64,000 nt of DNA from Isoetes taiwanensis (taxonomy: Eukaryota; Streptophyta; Lycopodiopsida; Isoetales; Isoetaceae). A program made the position numbers and the translations under genes. Where the stretch lies: positions 35,074,128-35,138,127 of the forward strand of contig JAJEKV010000002.1 in assembly GCA_021234155.1 (NCBI GenBank). The letters are read 5' to 3'. Below are positions 11,980 to 22,975 of this stretch, piece after piece; position 1 is the stretch's first letter, and the number at the start of each line of letters is the position of its first letter. The notes under the pieces were generated by a model. The model made no database searches and was not told the DNA's origin. It worked only from the letters and a program-made list of their open reading frames with translations.

Positions 11980-14215
11980 ATCGTGATGAAGGAAAGGAAT
12001 GACGGCTTGGGAGGGAAACTTTTGAGAGATGGCGGAGAAGTCCAAATTGGTGATAGGGCAGCTGCAAGAAAGATCCAAGAGCTCGAAAGAGCAAACTTTG
12101 GGCTTCAATGTAGGTTAAAGAATTTGAAGAAAAACACCCCTTGGCTTGTAGAAAGGAAGAAGCATTATCGAATCCATAGAGGAACTGAAGTTTGGATCAG
12201 GTGCATTCAGACGCAGTGGTCACGGCCACAAGGTCCGCTTTACAACACTAGCAAAGGCCGCTTAAGATTTGGGGAAACTAGAAGCAATCTTGGTTAATGT
12301 GAGTGAAGAACCCAGCGACGCAACAGGGAGATAGTGGACATGATTTGTCACCCCTACAACTCTCCTCTCAAGAAGATGGTATTGGAAATGGTACTAGGGG
12401 AGATCTACAAGAAGTTAGAAGCTTACAGATGTATGCCTAGACCGCTTGTGATGATGTAGGCACGTAAGAGGCTTGGTTACCGTTTCTATTATTCAAGCCA
12501 TTCCACGGCGCTGAAAAGAATGGGCACAAAAAGTATTCGCTCCACGCCCACAAATTGTCGAGAATACAAGGGTTACTAGGACAAAGATGGTGTATGCCAT
12601 ATTATGAGAGATGCACCACGTTGAATGTGTCGGTCCCGCCATAGCCATAAAAGATAAGAATGGCAAGGATTGTTGTGATATAGTTGGAAATGAATGAACG
12701 CAATAATCTTTGGGTTGACCTCGTTACTTCTTTACAATTCCTTTGTCAAATATTATGACTTAACAGCTGAGTAAACTAATGGTGAGATTGAAGTTTGCAT
12801 AAAATGGATGAAATGGAACTGACCAAGTTTGAGAAGTATGAGAGGGTATCCGTTGTCATCATGAATAGAGCAATTGAGAATGCAATTGCACATGCTAAAT
12901 CAAAGAGCAAACAAGAATAAAAAAAGATGTAGAGGTGACGGACGAGGAGAAGAAGCGTCATGGAAAATGGTTCTCATGTCAATCAAGATGACACCCGGTG
13001 GTTAGGTCTCTTTAAACCAGAAAAGAAACCCACGAGGTTTTGAAATGGGTGTTCAATCAAACCAACATCCCGAGTCTAATATCTAGATGAGGAGGGGGGA
13101 AAATTGCAAGTAGATCACTATGGATCTTACAAAGTAATTTTTCACTTGGCCCGATTTAAAACCGAAAGCAATGTACAACATAAGTGGAGGAGGACAAGGA
13201 ACATGCAAAAAGTTGTCTCAGATCGCAATCATGCAAGGAAGTCAAGTAATCGGGAAGATCAAGTTTTCAACCTTGTCCCTTAACCAAGCAAATGCTCCTA
13301 ATAGAGGAGAAGAAGATCCCAAGTTCCATGGCATTTTCCCCATTCCATTAGAGAGGGTTCATATCGCGACTTTTGCACGGCTTTGTGAGAATCATCGACA
13401 AGATGATATTTTTGAGTCGCAGACTGTGGTGGAACATTTCGTGACAAGAAGAGAAGAGAGGAAGGAACAGAGTTGAACATGTCTCTGGGTTAAGGTTTGC
13501 ATGGTGGCAATGTAAGATTAGAGCTTCGATGAGAAACGCCGGGAAGAAGAACAAGTGTGCCTCGTGAAGGTGTCAATTGAGGGATGAAAGCTCGACGCTT
13601 CATAAAGAATCATAGAGAGGCTCAACGGAAACCGATGGGAGAAAAGGTCTATGAATTTGGAAAATTGCTGGTTGATGCGAGCAGACCGCATGCATGCATG
13701 CTCGCTCCGGCATTGAGGAAAAAAAAAAAAGCATGGGATGCATTGTCCGAATTGTTCCCATACATTCGCAGAATGGACCTCACAAGAGAAGATGCGAAAT
13801 GTTCGCAAGCTTAATAACAAATTTATTAAAAGCTTTCATAGACGCATGGGGGAGAGAGTGAAGTCAATGACTACTTGCACATCTTTTGGGCTCATGCACC
13901 TTGGTTTTTTAGGAAGTATGGAAGCCTAGCAAAGGTGGAGTGCACAAGGCATGGAGAAGTCGATAAACAAGCTAAAATAGCCTTTCATCGTAACACTCAA
14001 AGAGGGGTGGAAATGTGGGAACCAACCCTCTAAGACGATGATGACGAGTGGTTTTATAGAAGGGCGATGGCTAAACACGACAAGAAGGTCGCTTTAAGGA
14101 GCAAACCTGTAAGTCAGAAACACCATTGGCATAATGCTGAAGAGAAAACGGAAAGTTGCTTGGCAAAATTCTAGGGCCCCACTAGCATCGCAAAAAGGAG
14201 ATCTAAGAGACAAAG
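11980..14215 (+). pseudogene. Broken gene of an uncharacterised, transposon-associated family
   Basis: Successive plus-strand frames (11983-12297, 13171-13476, 13584-13814 and beyond) read as one decayed protein of perhaps 600-700 residues. In order they show a charged helical start with RKIQELERANF, a segment with GIFPIPLERVHIATF, a KARRFI stretch, then DALSELFPYIRRMDLTRED, and finally a RHGEVDKQAKIAFHRNT-like segment read in another frame near 13950. From memory, proteins with a PIPLERV-type block followed by KARRFL and a late HRNT-like motif occur as unnamed proteins in cnidarians and some plants, often near mobile DNA. I cannot confirm this here. Many frameshifts are present, some possibly from sequence error. 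It lies between segments shared with the 4.1 kb transposon, so it may have belonged to a larger relative of it. Confidence 0.45.
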
Positions 14216-14479
14216 AATCGGGTAAAGTATACTTGTAATGTGTAGCATGTTCACACGACGCCAAGTACTTTTGCCTCCAACCTTGTTTGCACAACCGTAG
14301 CTTCGTGCCGGTGATCTTATTTAGAATCATATGGCGCCAAGCAAAGGAGTTCGCTATTGCTTGCATTTATGTGGCTTCGTGTGGTGAAGCTTTACAAGAT
14401 AATAATAAAAAAGGGTTACTTTTGATTAAAGTTGTGAAAGATGTTACATTGAAAAACAAAATACAACGACTCATTGTTG

Positions 14480-14952
14480 CTCCAAAGGCGAAGCTCTTTC
14501 TTCATTATCTTCATCATCATCATCAGCTCCGCCCTCGCCTTCGCCTTCATCTCTTCCCCTCAAGCGAGCAATCACCCTATCCAAACGCTCCTCCAACTGT
14601 CCACCATCTCTTTGTACATGTCCCGCCTCCCCGCCCCAATAGCACAACGTGTTCTTCTCACTGAATTAGCATCCTCGTTGCCATCATAACCACCTCAAAG
14701 CAGCAGCTTGTTGGGGCATGTCATCCCGTCTGGGCCTTCTATTCAACTACCGATTGGTTCTCCCGGCTACGGCGGCATGAGAAGGTTGAATTCATTCTCT
14801 TCTTCGAATTGAATTGTAACGGCGTTTTCCTTTAGAAGATCATCTTGCTCCTTCAACCTCTTCATTAGAACACCCAACACTATGTCGAAGGGAGTTCTAT
14901 CCCTGGCGCTTCCATTATCAGCGGTTGAGGATGTGGAGGCCATAGATGACAA
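14480..14952 (-). pseudogene. Gene-like unit in B2, unknown coiled-coil protein
   Basis: A minus-strand frame opens at 14952 or 14943 (MASTSSTADNG) and continues through FDIVLGVLMKRLKEQDDLLK, an amphipathic, probably coiled-coil segment. A later frame contains YKEMVDS and a methionine-rich MMMMKIMKKE end encoded by ATC/ATG repeats. A TATA-like TATAAATT lies on the minus strand at about 15029-15036, roughly 85 nt ahead of the ATG. I do not recognise the family. The frame is broken between the two halves, and B1 is broken at different places. Confidence 0.35.
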
Positions 14953-15389
14953 ATGGGAGGGACGTTAAGATTATAGAAGTGAGGAGCAAAGACTCTAACC
15001 GGCATGGAAGGAGCACAATGCAAGGACCTCAATTTATACATATTAGCTTTGAACATATTAAACACACTCTGCTGCCGCCGCACGCGGTCGAAATGGATTC
15101 TCGCCGGTTGTCCGCTAGAACACATTAATGGTACCGTCACTGGAACACATTAATAACTATTCTAACTACATCAGATATCACACCATCGCTGAATATGCAC
15201 ATCGAAGCTTTTAAAACCCTATGAAGGGTTTAAACTCCCGTGCAAGTGATCCGTCTTTGTCATTCTCTACCACGGGATATTGAAAATTAAAAAAATAGGA
15301 AACGTAATATTCAAGGTACATTTGTCAAAAAAAAACTTTTCCCATTGAAAAAATAAAACCAATTACAAACATTAAAAAACGGCCCCTCT

Positions 15390-15812
15390 AGGAGGAGCCC
15401 GATGCCCGATGATCGGGGGGAAGCTCTTCCGGAGGGCGTTGATAATTTTTTTCGCTTCCTCCAACATGATTGCCTGCCCTGCAACCACGTTCTCATATTC
15501 CCAACCTTATCTTCCCGCTTCGATCGAAGGCTCGGGCAGCCTCTCTCGACGATTATGCCCTGCCTCTTTTGAGGTTATATATATCGCGGGCGCAATTAAA
15601 CGGTTCTAAAGTACGGGCTGATTGTCGCCAGACTAAAATCACCTCCCTGTAGAAGGCGGGCCTTTTCCTCTGCTGCTAGAAACCGCCTTGGCGACGTCTT
15701 CATCATTCTTTTAGAAGGCGGATCCGTTCCTCCGCCGGCGCCAATGTTCAATTTCTTGACCAAAACTTGAGACAAGATCTCTAAGTAGGGATGGAACCGA
15801 GTCGGAGGCCAT
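15390..15812 (-). pseudogene. Gene-like unit in B2, unknown protein with MASDSV start
   Basis: The minus-strand frame starts at 15812 with MASDSVPSLLRDLVSSFGQE. It soon breaks and continues in other frames with NDEDVAKAVSSS and then ENVVAGQAIMLEEAKKII, a likely helical segment. A TATA box (CTATATATAAA on the minus strand) sits at 15905-15915, about 95 nt upstream. B1 has the same start at 9360 and a TATA box at 9451-9459. This fixed spacing supports a real former promoter and start codon. Function unknown. Confidence 0.35.
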
Positions 15813-15904
15813 TGAAAGTGATGGGAGAACAGGAGTGATGGTCGAGGGCTGATGTGGTAGAAACAGAAGATGCATGGATAGGAGAAGACAAAGGCCTCCG
15901 ACGC

Positions 15905-15915
15905 TTTATATATAG
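15905..15915 (-). promoter_or_regulatory. TATA box of the MASDSV unit
   Basis: CTATATATAAA on the minus strand, about 95 nt before the ATG at 15812. The counterpart is at 9451-9459 in B1. Confidence 0.45.
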
Positions 15916-16214
15916 AAACTAGAGATACGCTGGAATCCACGGTTATGAAAACCGATAAAGTTGTGTAATAATCCCACGAGGCTAAATTATAGCATGCAAT
16001 TAGGCAACGGTAGCCTATGTTCGCATCATGGGATCCGGCCATATCTTAGCCGCATCGCATGCAGGCCGCATAAAAAGACAGTTGTTATTGTGGCGCCAAG
16101 ATGCCACGCCCTTGGCATGACGTTGTCATCCACAAGCCACGATGTGAATAGACGTTGTCATCCACATGCAAATTCGCATTTACCGAAGTTATATCACATA
16201 ATCTAGCTAGATAT

Positions 16215-16990
16215 TTGTGTTACATACACTTTTCCATTAATAAATTATGAATTTATACATACAACGAGGTGTGCTAGGAGATCGCACGCCGCCGAAATCC
16301 ATTGATTGCTACCTAATTGCAAGAATGGCATTTCAAGGTCCGTGGTGATCTTTTAATAAAACAAAACAAGAGAACAGATAGAAGCAAGAAATAGAGCAAA
16401 TTTTTCTTTGAAACAAAAAATATATATACAATGGCTACGGATCTTCATTCATGATCCTCAGAATGGGGCAGTAAAGTCAAGGTTTTCTCATCCCCGGCAA
16501 AGCTTCTTCCTCCATATCTTCTAGCGCCAAGGAATATTGTGTGCGCTTAAAATCGCCTTCAATTCTACCGGCTATTGGCCTCTCGCACTGGTTATGTTGT
16601 TGTCGCTGAAGGTCTCGTCTCCGCCATGCAGCAGCCCCTAGTGAATTCTACTCGTCCACCGCCTCCATCTTCTCGGGCGACGAGACGGCTGTTTTCGTCG
16701 CGGAACCTTGAATCTCTTTCATCACCACAGCAAGGGTGATGTCCGCTGGCAGCTGGGCGCAAGGGTCGCTTTGTCGGAGGAGGATGAAGATGCCATCGGA
16801 GGAGAAGGCTGAAGGAAGGCGGAAGGGGGGGAGAAGATGAGCGTAAGAAGGCGGAAGGAGGAAGAGGATCTGGAGGTCGAAGGCAAGATAGAAAGTCTTC
16901 TATTTATACAGGGATTTCAGTAGCTTGAGTCACACGACGCGGCGATGCCGCGGGTCGAAAATCGACCGCTACTTCTCGCGTGGTGAGGAA
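16215..16990 (-). repeat. Tandem gene-like unit 1 (MASSSSS family)
   Basis: This unit aligns with 17070-17855 in the same orientation. On the minus strand a TATA box TATAAATAG lies at 16900-16908 and an ATG at 16796 opens MASSSSSDKATLAPS. Later frames read EIQGSATKTAVSSPEKMEAV and LEDMEEEALPGM, giving an acidic C-terminal part. An imperfect palindrome (GAGTCACACGACGC ... GCGTGGTGAGG) occupies 16927-16988, just upstream of the TATA box. The frame is broken, so the protein is at best a pseudogene as written. No family is recognised. Confidence 0.5.
16900..16908 (-). promoter_or_regulatory. TATA box of tandem unit 1
   Basis: TATAAATAG on the minus strand, about 104 nt before the ATG at 16796 and adjacent to an imperfect palindrome. 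Confidence 0.5.
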
Positions 16991-17039
16991 AAAGGAGCTG
17001 TTTTTTCTAACGCCTTTTCTTCCGAGAAAGCTCGTGTGA

Positions 17040-17855
17040 TAATTTTATTGATAATTTTTGGTGATACAATCTATACATAAGTAATTTCCACCGATACATA
17101 ACTAAAGATAGAACTTCTCATTGAAGCAAAATAGAATCCAAGATGGAGATCGACGCCATCGCCAAATCCATTGATTGCTACCTAATTGCAAGCAAGGCAT
17201 TTCGCCGTGGTGATATTTTAATAAAACAGTAACATACATTGGAACAACAGATAGATAGAAGCAAAAAATAGAGAAAACTTTTCTTTGAAGCAAAAAATAG
17301 ATAGATACAACGCTAGGGATCTTCATGATCCTCTAGCTGATTTTCATGTCCCGCAAATGAAGCCGTCAGGTCATGTTTCTCATCATCCTCCGCTCGGGAG
17401 CTTCTTCTCCATATCTTCTAAGGCCGCGAAATCATGTGAGCAGCTTCAACCGCCGCCCCCCCGCTGGCGCCGTCGCCTCTTGGTACATGGCTTAATGTTT
17501 CCACGAGCTCAACGCTCGCCTTCGTGCAAGGCAGCTCCCTCGCGGAAGGGTTAATCTGTCGACCGCCTTCATTGTTCTCTACGGCGACGATTCGTTGTTT
17601 TCATCATGGATCTCCTTGAATCTCTTCATCACCACCGCAAGGGTGATGTCCACTCGGGGGGGCTCTGGGGAGTGCTATCTTGGCGCGGGTCGCTTGTTAG
17701 AGAGGAAGATGATGATGCCATCGGAGCGTAAGGTGGAAGGCGGAAGCCGGAAGTAGAAGATGAGCGTAAGGAAGGCGATCGGAGGTCGGGCGTGGACATC
17801 GGTCTTCTATTTATAACATGAGTCACACGAAGTTGCTTCTCGATCGCGGTGAGGA
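17040..17855 (-). repeat. Tandem gene-like unit 2 (MASSSSS family)
   Basis: Paralogue of the unit at 16215-16990. TATAAATAG is at 17807-17815 on the minus strand and the ATG at 17721 opens MASSSSSLTSDPRQDS, which runs to about 17629 before a stop. Further homology to unit 1 continues in other frames (KEIHDENNESS, LEDMEEK). A palindrome (AGTCACACGA ... GATCGCGGTGAGG) lies at 17821-17854, immediately upstream of the TATA box, as in unit 1. The head of this unit is repeated once more near 18000-18060. Confidence 0.5.
17807..17815 (-). promoter_or_regulatory. TATA box of tandem unit 2
   Basis: TATAAATAG on the minus strand, about 86 nt before the ATG at 17721, with the palindrome 17821-17854 directly upstream. 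Confidence 0.5.
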
Positions 17856-18066
17856 ATAAATAAATTAATTGTCTTTTTCCAATAATATTTCATTTCTTCG
17901 AGATAGATATCACACCACGCGAAAACCTAGATATGACGTAAAAATCGATCGATGTATTTGGCGGATGTGAATAAATACAAATAAAAATATATTTTATTAG
18001 GAATTTCGGAAGGACAATCAGACATAAATAATTTTACCGATACAAGTTGGAAAACATATAACTTCC

Positions 18067-18900
18067 AATTTCTCAAGCTTCATTGCCAATTTCATGCTCT
18101 TTCAATCCCCTCACAAGACCGATCCAACAAGGCAATGACTTCCATGTTATCGACCCCAGCCTTCCAACCTTGGGTGAGTCAAGCCGCCAGCCTAAAAAAT
18201 TTAACATATTGCTCGCCAAGCAGACCGCTTGGTCGCCAAAATATTGTAACACAACATCCCGCTGAATTGCTATCACCCTTTCAGTGTTTGATGCCAATTG
18301 GGAATGGTTCCCTAACATGCATAATGCACGGAGGTAATAGACAAACTCGCACCCTTTGGACTGAAAGTTCTGGCCAAGACGCATTATCTCCCCATTAACG
18401 TAATCTTGAGATATATCTTAACAATGTAGAGTCCTTCAATCTTTCCGTCCCCCCAAGGCATGTCGGCAGAAGAAAAATCATCTACTTCCCACAAATAAGA
18501 ACCCTCAAGATTATCTTCTTCACATTTATCCTCATCTACTGTGCTTATGCCGCCAGGATTGATCAAGGGGGCCCGCCAAACCCAGAGATCCCCGTTGGCG
18601 CCTTTGCACCGGGAGACGCTGGAATTCTTCTTCCGTTGGTAGATTCGGCTTTCATCTTGAGCAAATCGAGACTCCAGCCTCTCATATGCTTCTTTAAGCT
18701 TTATAGCATTGCCTCAGATAATTAGATACTTCAAACATCTCTTTGTCCAAATCCTCTTCAAAATCTAGGCCTAAGTTTACCCATTCGCCAAGGCAACCGA
18801 TAAGTTTGCCTTCCCTAGCACACATTCAGAATAAAGACGGGGTTCCTCAAGATATCACTTAGCAATAAGTATTCTTTTGCCTTCCACTAAAATTGCATGC
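18067..18900 (-). pseudogene. Coding-like stretch, unknown protein fragment
   Basis: Consecutive minus-strand frames read like one protein. Around 18700-18600 there is LKEAYERLESRFAQDESRIY, then an acidic segment with STVDEDKCEEDNLEGS and a DMPWGDGKIEGLYIV block (18384-18566). This is followed by a hydrophobic, cysteine-containing part with GCEFVYYLRALCMLGNHSQL (18073-18384), ending in GLKEHEIGNEA before a stop. The frames join with only one or two shifts, and the composition is protein-like rather than random. I do not recognise the family. No promoter or splice sites could be assigned. Confidence 0.3.
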
Positions 18901-19651
18901 TATGTCGACAACTTCTTTTCATCCTCATCCCCATCCTCATCACCTTCGTAATCATCTCCTCCTCCTCGGGTTCACCCAAGGCCAAGGTCGTCAAGCCTAA
19001 AACTCCTACATTCTTGCTCTTCTTCTTGTAGATCTATCTCCATTTCTACGCCATAGTCAAGCATCATCACACATAACTGACCCCCTTGGCTTAAAGATTT
19101 CATTGTTTTCGGTGTATCTTCTGGTTTGGCCGAAGCGTAATGCAATAACTAGCAAATGCAAACGCAAAGAAGAGAAATAAGATACCTTCTTAAGCACAAG
19201 GACGCAACCAGAGGAGTCTGCTATGCTAAAGATTCTTGAAAAACATCTTCCCTGCTTGCAAATGGGAAGCCGCCTCCTCTAGAGCTGGTTTTGGAATCCA
19301 CGAGCCGTGGACATCCGCAAAGGACGCGGCGCCGAGACCAAGCTGTCCGGGTGAAAGCTAAAGCAAATCTCGCATAGATCCAAGCATCAAGCTCGCTATC
19401 GCTTTGCCATGATGTCCAACTCCTTGCAATAGAACGGATAAATCGTAGCCGGGCGCGAACTTCCTCGTTGTCATGAGGGGCGGATGCATACCATTCCGTG
19501 AACTTCACATAACAATCCATGGCGTAAGCAAACGCATTTTAAAACAAGAAGATGTTTAGGAGCGGTAAGGTATTTGCCACTTTTGAACTCAAGTAGTCAT
19601 GTTGTCGATTATGAAAGGGGACACAACCGCTGTGGGGAGATTTGTCCATAC
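18901..19651. other. Unassigned DNA
   Basis: No recognised gene. A 99-residue minus-strand frame at 19221-19520 has a fairly protein-like composition (SWTSWQSDSELDAWIYARFA) but no neighbour or motif that supports a call. Confidence 0.4.
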
Positions 19652-19679
19652 ATTTTAGGGTTAGGTTAGGGTTAGGGTT
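19652..19679. repeat. Short interstitial telomere-like repeat
   Basis: Four TTAGGG/TTAGG-type units in a row. They directly abut the palindrome that starts at 19680. Plant telomeres are usually TTTAGGG, so this may be coincidental or derived. Confidence 0.45.
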
Positions 19680-19746
19680 GGATCACACGACGCCAAGACT
19701 ACTATGTGCAACAAAAGCACAATGCTTGCTCGGGTCGTGGTGATCC
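19680..19746. repeat. 67 bp imperfect palindrome
   Basis: The arms GGATCACACGACGCC and GGGTCGTGGTGATCC lie 67 bp apart end to end. This is a member of the palindrome family seen at 10824, 21870 and repeatedly at 53080-54728. Confidence 0.7.
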
Positions 19747-21250
19747 TCATTTATAACATTAAAAAAAAATAAAAAGTGCTAAGCTAGGCTTCTAAGAAAG
19801 AAATGGACTAAGAGATTGCTTATAAAGCCATTGCATTAAGAAATATTATACATATGAAAAAATACAAAGGCACTTCACTTTTTTTTTTCGGGGGTCTTTT
19901 CTTGTTTGTTGTATTCAGCCATAAAATTTTGACCATAGTACTCTGGATCCCTTATGCGTAAGACGAGGGCGCATGTCCTTGGGCATGAGAACACCGCTTT
20001 GGCATGTATTGTGCAAGTCGTGAGTCCTCGAACGTAACCGGACACCAACCGCTCAAGCCATTTGAAGAGCATTTAAGGCGCTTGCTTGAATTTCAGAATC
20101 GGTATGATGTATCGCGACCACACTCTTGTAATCTCTCTCACGAGCCCGGCAAATGGGAGACGCGGAATGACCATCTCTGCTGTTTTCTCTCGATACTTCT
20201 TAATCTCATGAAGCAAGCTTTAATACTGTGTTTCAGATTCCGCTCCGCCTCTACCCTCACCCACCCCCAAAGATTTGAGCGTTGTTCTACCGGAATTCTT
20301 CCCGGCCAGCTTCCCCACCCCGCAAGATTCTGCAGGGCCGCTCCTACTGACTTCTTCCTACTGCCTCTCATTATTCCCTGGCCGCTTCCGCCTGCCCTTC
20401 CCAGCTGCTGGGCCTCCCCTCCCATTTGTCCCGGCACCTCCAATGTGAGGAAATGTGAGGAGCAGGAAGAGCAAGAAGAGGCTGCTGCTCCAATAATTAA
20501 TCCGCAAGATCATATTCCCCGCCACGGCTCTCATACATTTCTATCCTCTGCTCAACCGAGTGCACCTCCTACTTACCCTCGAGCCGCCCTACCGCCCTGG
20601 CGCGGATTTCTTTTCCGGTCTCTCGCTAGGTACGATCGGAGAGGAGGACCCTCTATCGAGACTTCAGAGTCGATGAAGAAGGCTAATTAATGTAATCACC
20701 GCCTTACACCACCGGATGGATCCTTGCGTTTGCTTTAGTTCTTGCCATGGCTTCTCACCGGATGGCGCTTTATATACTACTGAACACCGACAAAAATAGA
20801 CAACGGGCAAGAGATAAATAGTAAAAACGTGGTTAAAGTAAAATATGATGGTAACGCTTTTTAAATAATTGTACCGGAACCCTAAAAAAAATATCTGACA
20901 AAATACTGAACCCTAAAAACATCGACAAAAAAACACAAATAAAACCGAGATTCAAAGCGCTTAGCCGATAGACAATTTCTTGTTGATCGCGAACTCACTA
21001 AACTTTACATTTCCTCTTTGCCTCAGAACCAACCCTAATGCCATCAATAAAATAATGGAAGTCGCCAAGAATTTCTCTCGGCTCCATTAGCACTCTTTAG
21101 CTCGATAATGGCCATTCGCTTCCATGGTGGTCAGATAAATGACTTCCTCCCCTCTCCATACTCGAATATCCAATCGACGGAGTGTCTATTATGGTCCTCA
21201 AACGGCTCCCAAAAAAAGTTGTGCACCTCTCTTTTTCTGCTTCCTTCGCT
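19747..21250. other. Unassigned DNA
   Basis: No recognised gene. It contains a 228-codon plus-strand open frame (20004-20690), rich in Pro and Ser, with a 101-codon frame on the opposite strand. Neither shows a domain. A minus-strand TATATAAA lies near 20769. Confidence 0.4.
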
Positions 21251-22626
21251 CTAGTTAACAATTAACGATAAATATTGTTTTGGAAGAAAGTATCCGAACT
21301 TTAAAGGAGGACTTAACTACGCTGGACCTTCTGTTAGTTGACCGGATGATTCGTGGAATCGAACATCCCGTGTCGGAACAAAAAATAAGCCATCCACAAA
21401 ATCGGGGGGGGGAGAAAGCACGATATGTTTTGAGCTTTTCAACTTCCCCTACCATCCGGAATATGTTAGCAAATACCTCAAACGGTGTGAAGATTTTGAA
21501 ACTCATCCTCACGCCTGCTGTGACATTCCCGCTTTGCACCTCGCCAGCCATGCATTTCTTCATTGCAATTACATTGTTCTCATTAGTCCGTGGGTTTACA
21601 AAGTTCACTTAAAGGGGGCAATTCAACCGCCTCAAGCTCTGCTTTTCCGACCTTTACGCTATAATCATGTCCAGAAACCAGATGCCTATACCCCGCAAGG
21701 TCACGGCATCCATACCTTGAAAAGGACAATTCGATGTCTATGTGATACACCGACAAGTACACTACTAATACTTTCGCCGGAATGACATCCACGACGCCCG
21801 ATAAACATAAACCCGCACAATAAATTTGTTTGTAAACACGCGGTCAACGAAAGAAATGAAAAGATAAGAAGATCACACGACGCCAAACTATCTCTACACG
21901 CTTAAGTAGTCGGCAGCCTAGCTTCGCGTCGCGGTGATCCGCTTAAGGTGGTTACCATTTGCGGGCAATTTTGGGAAGTCGCTTTTGGTGGAGATTAGCT
22001 CTTTGGCCATATCGGAAGGGTATATGCATGTCGTATTGTTATACTTTCCACTTTCCGCCGCTAGAATTCAACTTGAACTCTTTTATCCTACCTATCCAAT
22101 GTGTCGCAGACGCCTGACGCTTTTTGTCGCTAACTCTATGCTCGCCTCGCTGATGGCAAAGATACTCACCCATTTTAACCTATTGAGACAAAACCTCCCA
22201 CTTCTTGACCTTGGGAGTTTCGTAAATGGGGCAAGAAACACGTAAATTACAGGAGACATGGATTGCAGATGAGGAGGAAGAAGGAGAGGATGCACGAGGC
22301 CGGAGTGACAAGACGTAAGTTTGGCGCCAAAATTTGACAAGGGAGTTGGTGACGGGACAAGAAGGGCCAAAGTCACCATTATTTTGGGTGGCGGTTTAAT
22401 TCTCCTAAAAAATACGGGCCATTAAAATGGTTGCAATAAAAGCGCAGGCATCCCCTATGAAAATACGCCATGTGGATGCCAAGTAAGCCCGTTCATCCTT
22501 CTACCCGCCAAGTAATACCGATTTTCGTGAAAAAGGGCGCAAAACCTGATTGGTCCCGCGAACTGGACGTGGGAAATCTTTAGCCCAAGCTAAGGGCCAT
22601 TTTCAGACCCCAAATCCGCCCTAATG
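21251..22626. repeat. Segment shared with the right part of the 4.1 kb transposon, with terminal inverted repeat
   Basis: Aligns with about 54200-55624 and includes the palindrome at 21870-21940. It ends in the same 32-base terminus (22595-22626, GGGCCATTTTCAGACCCC then AAATCCGCCCTAATG) as the right end of the 4.1 kb element. The matching left terminus is missing at about 10997. The 11.0-22.6 kb region may therefore be a larger, rearranged relative of that element. Confidence 0.75.
21870..21940. repeat. 71 bp imperfect palindrome
   Basis: AGATCACACGACGCC at the left and GCGTCGCGGTGATCC at the right. It occupies the same place within the shared segment as the palindrome at 54661-54728. Confidence 0.65.
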
Positions 22627-22804
22627 CTGGACCTACTTCAGCCCAGTGTCGATGTCAATGATATTGTAGCCAAGACGGTTTTCAAGGAACCCTATGTAGA
22701 CCGTGATTCATCATCCGCTGGAAGCAAGATCGAGTGCTGAAGACCACCCCCGCCGGAAAAGGCCGCCTAGAAGTGACGAGTACAAGGTACGTTCACGTGT
22801 GGTA

Positions 22805-22975
22805 CAGTTTTACGTTTACATTTACGATTTGTGGTAAATGGCGCAGTAAGCGCCATCCAAAACAAGCGCTTATTTGTGGAAATGGCGCAGCTCGCGCATT
22901 TATTTACAAATGGCGCGGTCGCGGCCATTTGCATTCCATTTCCACAAAATGGCGCAGCTGCGCTATTTGATTTGC
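22805..22975. repeat. Cluster of ATGGCGC palindromes, left border
   Basis: Four short near-palindromes lie within 170 bases: 22838-22856 (ATGGCGCAGTAAGCGCCAT), 22881-22900, 22908-22930 and 22948-22967. A matching cluster lies at 26313-26620. Such subterminal clusters are known as transposase-binding sites in some DNA transposons. That role is inferred here. Confidence 0.65.

Larger units (their letters stand above)
14199..16055 (-). repeat. 1.85 kb repeat, copy B2
   Basis: Second copy of the repeat at 7740-9597. It opens with the palindrome at 14250-14316 (TCACACGACGCC ... GGTGATC) and contains two minus-strand gene-like units described separately. It ends where the AGCCGCATC text is followed by unrelated sequence. 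Confidence 0.75.

Noticed and set aside
20004-20690. 228-codon open frame on the plus strand
   Set aside because: Proline- and serine-rich with no motif. An overlapping frame exists on the other strand, the region is GC-richer than its surroundings, and sequence quality is doubtful. I do not call a gene.
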